Assembly: GCF_009301415.1 (NCBI RefSeq) | Contig: NZ_CP045073.1 | Coordinates: 1,441,501-1,505,500 of the forward strand | Direction of reading: 5' to 3' | DNA length: 64,000 bases | DNA from: Paracoccus kondratievae | Lineage (GTDB): Bacteria > Pseudomonadota > Alphaproteobacteria > Rhodobacterales > Rhodobacteraceae | In this document: piece by piece, positions 61,698 through 64,000 of the stretch | How the letters are laid out: each line of letters starts with the position of its first letter | Position numbering within the stretch: position 1 is the first letter of the stretch | Notes under the pieces: generated by a model | Database searches by the model: none | Told to the model about the DNA's origin: nothing | The model's input: only the letters and a program-made list of their open reading frames with translations | Translations under genes and position numbers: made by a program

Positions 61698-62291
61698 TCA
61701 AGAACTTGCCGGCACCATCCCCCTCAGCGCCCCGGGAGGCAGGGCAGCAAGCATTTGTGCGACAGTAAGGCGCAGGCGCGGGTGCATCCAGTCGGGGGCC
61801 ACCTCGGCCAAAGGCACCAACACAAAGCCGCGATCCTGCAGACGGGGGTGCGGCAGGATCAGCCGGTCGGGTGCACGCAAAGGTTGTTCTGCGGGGGGCA
61901 GGCTGCGCCACTCATCCTGCCCTGCCGCATCAGGCAGAACCATGTCCCCGACGGCGATCAGATCAAGGTCGATTCCCCGCGCCTGCCAGCGCCCGCCATC
62001 ACGCGTCCGGCCCAGCTCTGCCTCGATCCCGTGCAGGTGGGCAAGCAGCTCGTCGGGTGGCAGCGGACAGTGAAAAGCCATCGCTGCGTTCACGTAATCG
62101 GGACCAGAACCTGACGGCACAGCGGGCGTTTGCCAGAATCGACTGATGGACACCGGCACAACTTGTGGTAAGTTCAGGACCTTATTCAGCGCGAATTTCA
62201 AGCTGTCACCGGGCGCCCCTACCGAGCTGGGAAGGTTTGCACCCAGTGCCACAAGAACTAAGTTCGTGTTTCTAGTAGAGTTATGGTACAT
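61698..62291 (-). CDS. folK: 2-amino-4-hydroxy-6-hydroxymethyldihydropteridine pyrophosphokinase
   Basis: 197-residue HPPK of folate synthesis. ALGANLPSSVGAPGDSL, ELGRTRDGGRWQARGIDLDL and LPHPRLQDRGFVLVPLAEVAP are the diagnostic segments, with the catalytic Arg/Asp region RGIDLDL intact. The start is uncertain: ATG at 62291 gives a 13-residue hydrophilic extension, and a GTG at 62252 fits the family core. Neither has a clear ribosome site. With the ATG, only 12 bp separate it from the divergent NYN gene. Confidence 0.9.
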   Translation of the reverse strand: MYHNSTRNTNLVLVALGANLPSSVGAPGDSLKFALNKVLNLPQVVPVSISRFWQTPAVPSGSGPDYVNAAMAFHCPLPPDELLAHLHGIEAELGRTRDGGRWQARGIDLDLIAVGDMVLPDAAGQDEWRSLPPAEQPLRAPDRLILPHPRLQDRGFVLVPLAEVAPDWMHPRLRLTVAQMLAALPPGALRGMVPASS

Positions 62292-62303
62292 TTCGGGGGC
62301 ATC

Positions 62304-62855
62304 GTGTTTTACAAGGATGACCGGCTGGCGTTGTTCATCGACGGGTCGAATCTTTATGCTGCGGCAAAGTCGCTGGGCTTTGACATTGATTATAAGCTGC
62401 TGCGGCAGGAGTTCGAGCGGCGGGGTAAGCTTGTCCGTGCCTATTATTACACGGCCCTGCTGGAGAATGATGATTACTCACCGATTCGCCCCCTGGTTGA
62501 TTGGCTGCATTACAACGGCTATTCCATGGTGACGAAACCTGCGCGCGAGTATATCGACGGGCTGGGTCGCCGCAAGGTCAAGGGTAACATGGATGTCGAG
62601 CTGGTCGTGAACGCCATGGAACTGGCGCCCCGGCTTGATCATGCCGTGCTGTTTTCAGGCGATGGCGATTTTCGCCCGCTGGTCGAGGCGTTGCAACGTC
62701 AGGGTGTTCGGGTCTCGGTTGTGTCGACCATGCGCAGCCAACCCCCGATGATTGCCGATGAACTGCGCCGTCAGGCCGACAATTTCATCGAACTGGATGC
62801 GCTGCGCGACATCATCGGCCGGCCGCCGCGCGAAACTGCTGCCACAGAAGACTAA
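62304..62855 (+). CDS. NYN-domain (LabA/DUF88-type) putative ribonuclease
   Basis: 183-residue PIN-like NYN protein. Acidic metal-binding residues are visible: the first Asp in LALFIDGSNLYAAAK, VKGNMDVELVVNAM, and FSGDGDFRPLVEAL. The fold suggests an RNA-cleaving or RNA-processing role. I favour the GTG at 62304 (MFYKDDRL), which follows a GGGGG ribosome-site-like run and matches the usual family start, over the ATG at 62283. It is divergent from folK. A hairpin overlaps its 3' end. Confidence 0.83.
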   Translation: MFYKDDRLALFIDGSNLYAAAKSLGFDIDYKLLRQEFERRGKLVRAYYYTALLENDDYSPIRPLVDWLHYNGYSMVTKPAREYIDGLGRRKVKGNMDVELVVNAMELAPRLDHAVLFSGDGDFRPLVEALQRQGVRVSVVSTMRSQPPMIADELRRQADNFIELDALRDIIGRPPRETAATED

Positions 62856-62881
62856 GCCCCCAGAAAAACCGCTTCTGTGGC
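62841..62881. terminator. hairpin at the 3' end of the NYN gene
   Basis: GCCACAGAAG (62841-62850) and CTTCTGTGGC (62872-62881) are perfect 10-bp arms with a 21-nt loop; the NYN stop codon lies just inside the loop. No T tract follows. It sits between convergent genes. Confidence 0.4.
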
Positions 62882-62900
62882 GGGGCATCACCGCCCTGCC

Positions 62901-64000
62901 CTAGCGTTCGGTCAGTTTCAGCTCAATCCGGCGGTTCTGGGCACGGGCCTCGGCCGTGTCGCCCTGAGCCACCGGGCGGGTATCGGCAAAGCCTGCAGGG
63001 GCAAGGCGATTTGCCGGAAAGCCAAGGTCATCGACCAGATAGCGCACCACCGCCAGCGCGCGCGCCTGACTCAGTTCCCAGTTATCGCGGTAGCGTCCCA
63101 GCCCGGATAGCGGCACATTGTCGGTATGGCCGTCCACGCGGATCATCCAGTCAATCTCGGTCGGGATTTCATTCGCGATCTGGCGCAGCATCTCGGCGAC
63201 GCGCGTGACCTGTGTGCGGCCATCAGGCGAAAGCGTGGCCTCGCCCGGCGCAAACAGCACCTCTGAGGAAAAGACAAAACGGTCGCCCACCACCTGCACG
63301 CCCTCGCGCCCTGCAAGGATCTGTGACAGCCGGCCAAAGAATTCCGAGCGGTAGCGTGCCAGATCTTTGGCCTCTTCCTCGGCCTTGGTGCGGGCCTCTT
63401 CTTCAAGGGCGCGGCGCTTGCGTTCCTCTTCGGCAGCGCGCAGCAGCGCCACATTCAGCTGCCGACCCAGATCCCCGGCGCGCAGATCGGCTTCGCGGCG
63501 CTCTTCGCCCGTGGCCTCAAGCACAGCGCGCAGGCTGCCAAGCTGTTCGTTCAACTGGGCCACCTGCCGGTTCAGCGCCTCCATACGGCGGCGATCCTCG
63601 ACCGACAGCGCCTCTTGTTCCGAGAGTTTCTGACGCGCAAGGTTCAGCAGCCCCGCCTGTTTCTCAGCCTCGCTTGCCTGAGTTGCGACCTGTTCGCCAA
63701 GCTCTTTGCGCGCGACCTCGGCGGCGGCAAACAGCGTCAGGGTTTCCTCGGCCTTTTTGCGCGCGGCTTCAAGTTCCAGTGTCGCGGCGTCAAGCTCGGT
63801 CTCTGACTTTGCCAGCCGCTCGCGCAGGGCTGCGACGGCGGCGGCATCGGCAAGCCGCGCGGCTTCGGTCGCGTCCAGTTTCTCCTGCGTCTCTGAGCTT
63901 TTTTGGCGCAGATCCGCGACCAATGCCTCAAGCGCCTCTCGCCGGGCGGCGGCAAGCCTTGCTGTCTCGGCCTGGGCGTCAAGCTCGGCCCGGGCGCTGG
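62901..64000 (-). CDS. OmpA-domain peptidoglycan-binding coiled-coil protein (5' partial)
   Basis: The frame is open to the right edge, so the N-terminus is missing. The visible 366 residues begin with about 220 residues of coiled coil (Ala/Glu/Leu/Arg heptads, for example EKLDATEAARLADAAAVAAL), followed by an OmpA/MotB-type peptidoglycan-binding domain (MIRVDGHTDNVPL, NWELSQARALAVVRYL, NRLAPAGFADTRPVAQG, AQNRRIELKL). Proteins of this plan in Rhodobacterales are anchored in the inner membrane and often lie beside a MotA/TolQ-like channel protein. It could be a flagellar-independent MotB-like or cell envelope stabilising factor. Confidence 0.86.
   Translation of the reverse strand, partial: SARAELDAQAETARLAAARREALEALVADLRQKSSETQEKLDATEAARLADAAAVAALRERLAKSETELDAATLELEAARKKAEETLTLFAAAEVARKELGEQVATQASEAEKQAGLLNLARQKLSEQEALSVEDRRRMEALNRQVAQLNEQLGSLRAVLEATGEERREADLRAGDLGRQLNVALLRAAEEERKRRALEEEARTKAEEEAKDLARYRSEFFGRLSQILAGREGVQVVGDRFVFSSEVLFAPGEATLSPDGRTQVTRVAEMLRQIANEIPTEIDWMIRVDGHTDNVPLSGLGRYRDNWELSQARALAVVRYLVDDLGFPANRLAPAGFADTRPVAQGDTAEARAQNRRIELKLTER

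Noticed and set aside
1..64000. tRNA/rRNA genes, CRISPR arrays or insertion sequences
   Set aside because: No cloverleaf-type T-loop signatures, regularly spaced repeats, transposase-like proteins or flanking terminal repeats were seen when reading both strands; absence by eye is not proof.

Overview
The window is about 64 kb of high-GC (roughly 64%), densely coded chromosomal DNA from an alphaproteobacterium, most likely a Rhodobacterales/Paracoccus-type organism. The pointers are an NAD-linked soluble formate dehydrogenase operon ending fdsA-fdhD-fdsD, a kinase-only HprK followed by RapZ, a mannose-type EIIA and HPr, a plant-type GshA, a Rhodobacter-type phosphatidylethanolamine methyltransferase, an HvrA-like H-NS protein and a folK-rpoZ-rsh block. 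The genus is an inference. I see no tRNA, rRNA, insertion sequence, prophage or CRISPR array.

Layout. 1-6 kb: 3' end of the formate dehydrogenase operon (fdsA is cut by the left edge), then RNase R. 6-11 kb: pckA, divergent from the nitrogen/carbon-type PTS relay hprK-rapZ-EIIA-HPr, then a TetR regulator and a DUF2852 protein. 11-15.5 kb: a leftward block with gshA, a small membrane protein, an acetyltransferase, dapE and a TauE-type permease. 15.7-36.8 kb: a large phenylacetate (phenylacetyl-CoA) catabolic island. It holds paaX; paaJ-A-B-C-D-E, an extra PaaA/PaaC-like gene and paaZ rightward; paaG-I-K and a TetR regulator leftward; and paaN, a five-gene branched-chain-type ABC importer and a hydratase/dehydrogenase fusion rightward. 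Two promoter regions share a TetR-type palindrome (at about 16,614-16,634 and 28,599-28,619). A perfect 12-bp inverted repeat also flanks the first one, suggesting joint control by PaaX and the TetR protein.

37-45 kb: a secreted phytase-like protein, a ureohydrolase, an H-NS-like protein, a periplasmic Deg protease, and the phospholipid operon psd-pssA-pmtA followed by DUF4186. 45-49.3 kb: an EutH-family permease, a lactone/alditol oxidase and a short-chain dehydrogenase read leftward, divergent from a LuxR-type regulator; this looks like an uncharacterised catabolic module. 49.4-52.4 kb: succinyl-CoA:3-ketoacid CoA-transferase genes divergent from a PAS-LuxR regulator, then bolA-grxD. 52.4-58.4 kb: two envelope-stress-type proteins, a class V aminotransferase, and a glutamine amidotransferase / glutamine synthetase-like / PuuB-like operon for gamma-glutamylated amines. 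58.4-64 kb: folK-rpoZ-rsh-DUF2062 leftward, a NYN-domain protein, and the 3' part of an OmpA-domain coiled-coil protein cut by the right edge.

How it works together. The paa island carries uptake (ABC importer), activation (PaaK), ring epoxidation (PaaABCDE), isomerisation (PaaG), ring opening/oxidation (PaaZ), beta-oxidation (fusion enzyme plus PaaJ thiolase), rescue thioesterase (PaaI) and two regulators, so it looks close to self-sufficient. The products feed acetyl-CoA and succinyl-CoA into metabolism, where PckA, the PTS relay and ScoAB also act. Gene calls rest on reading translated sequence and family knowledge; no database search was run.
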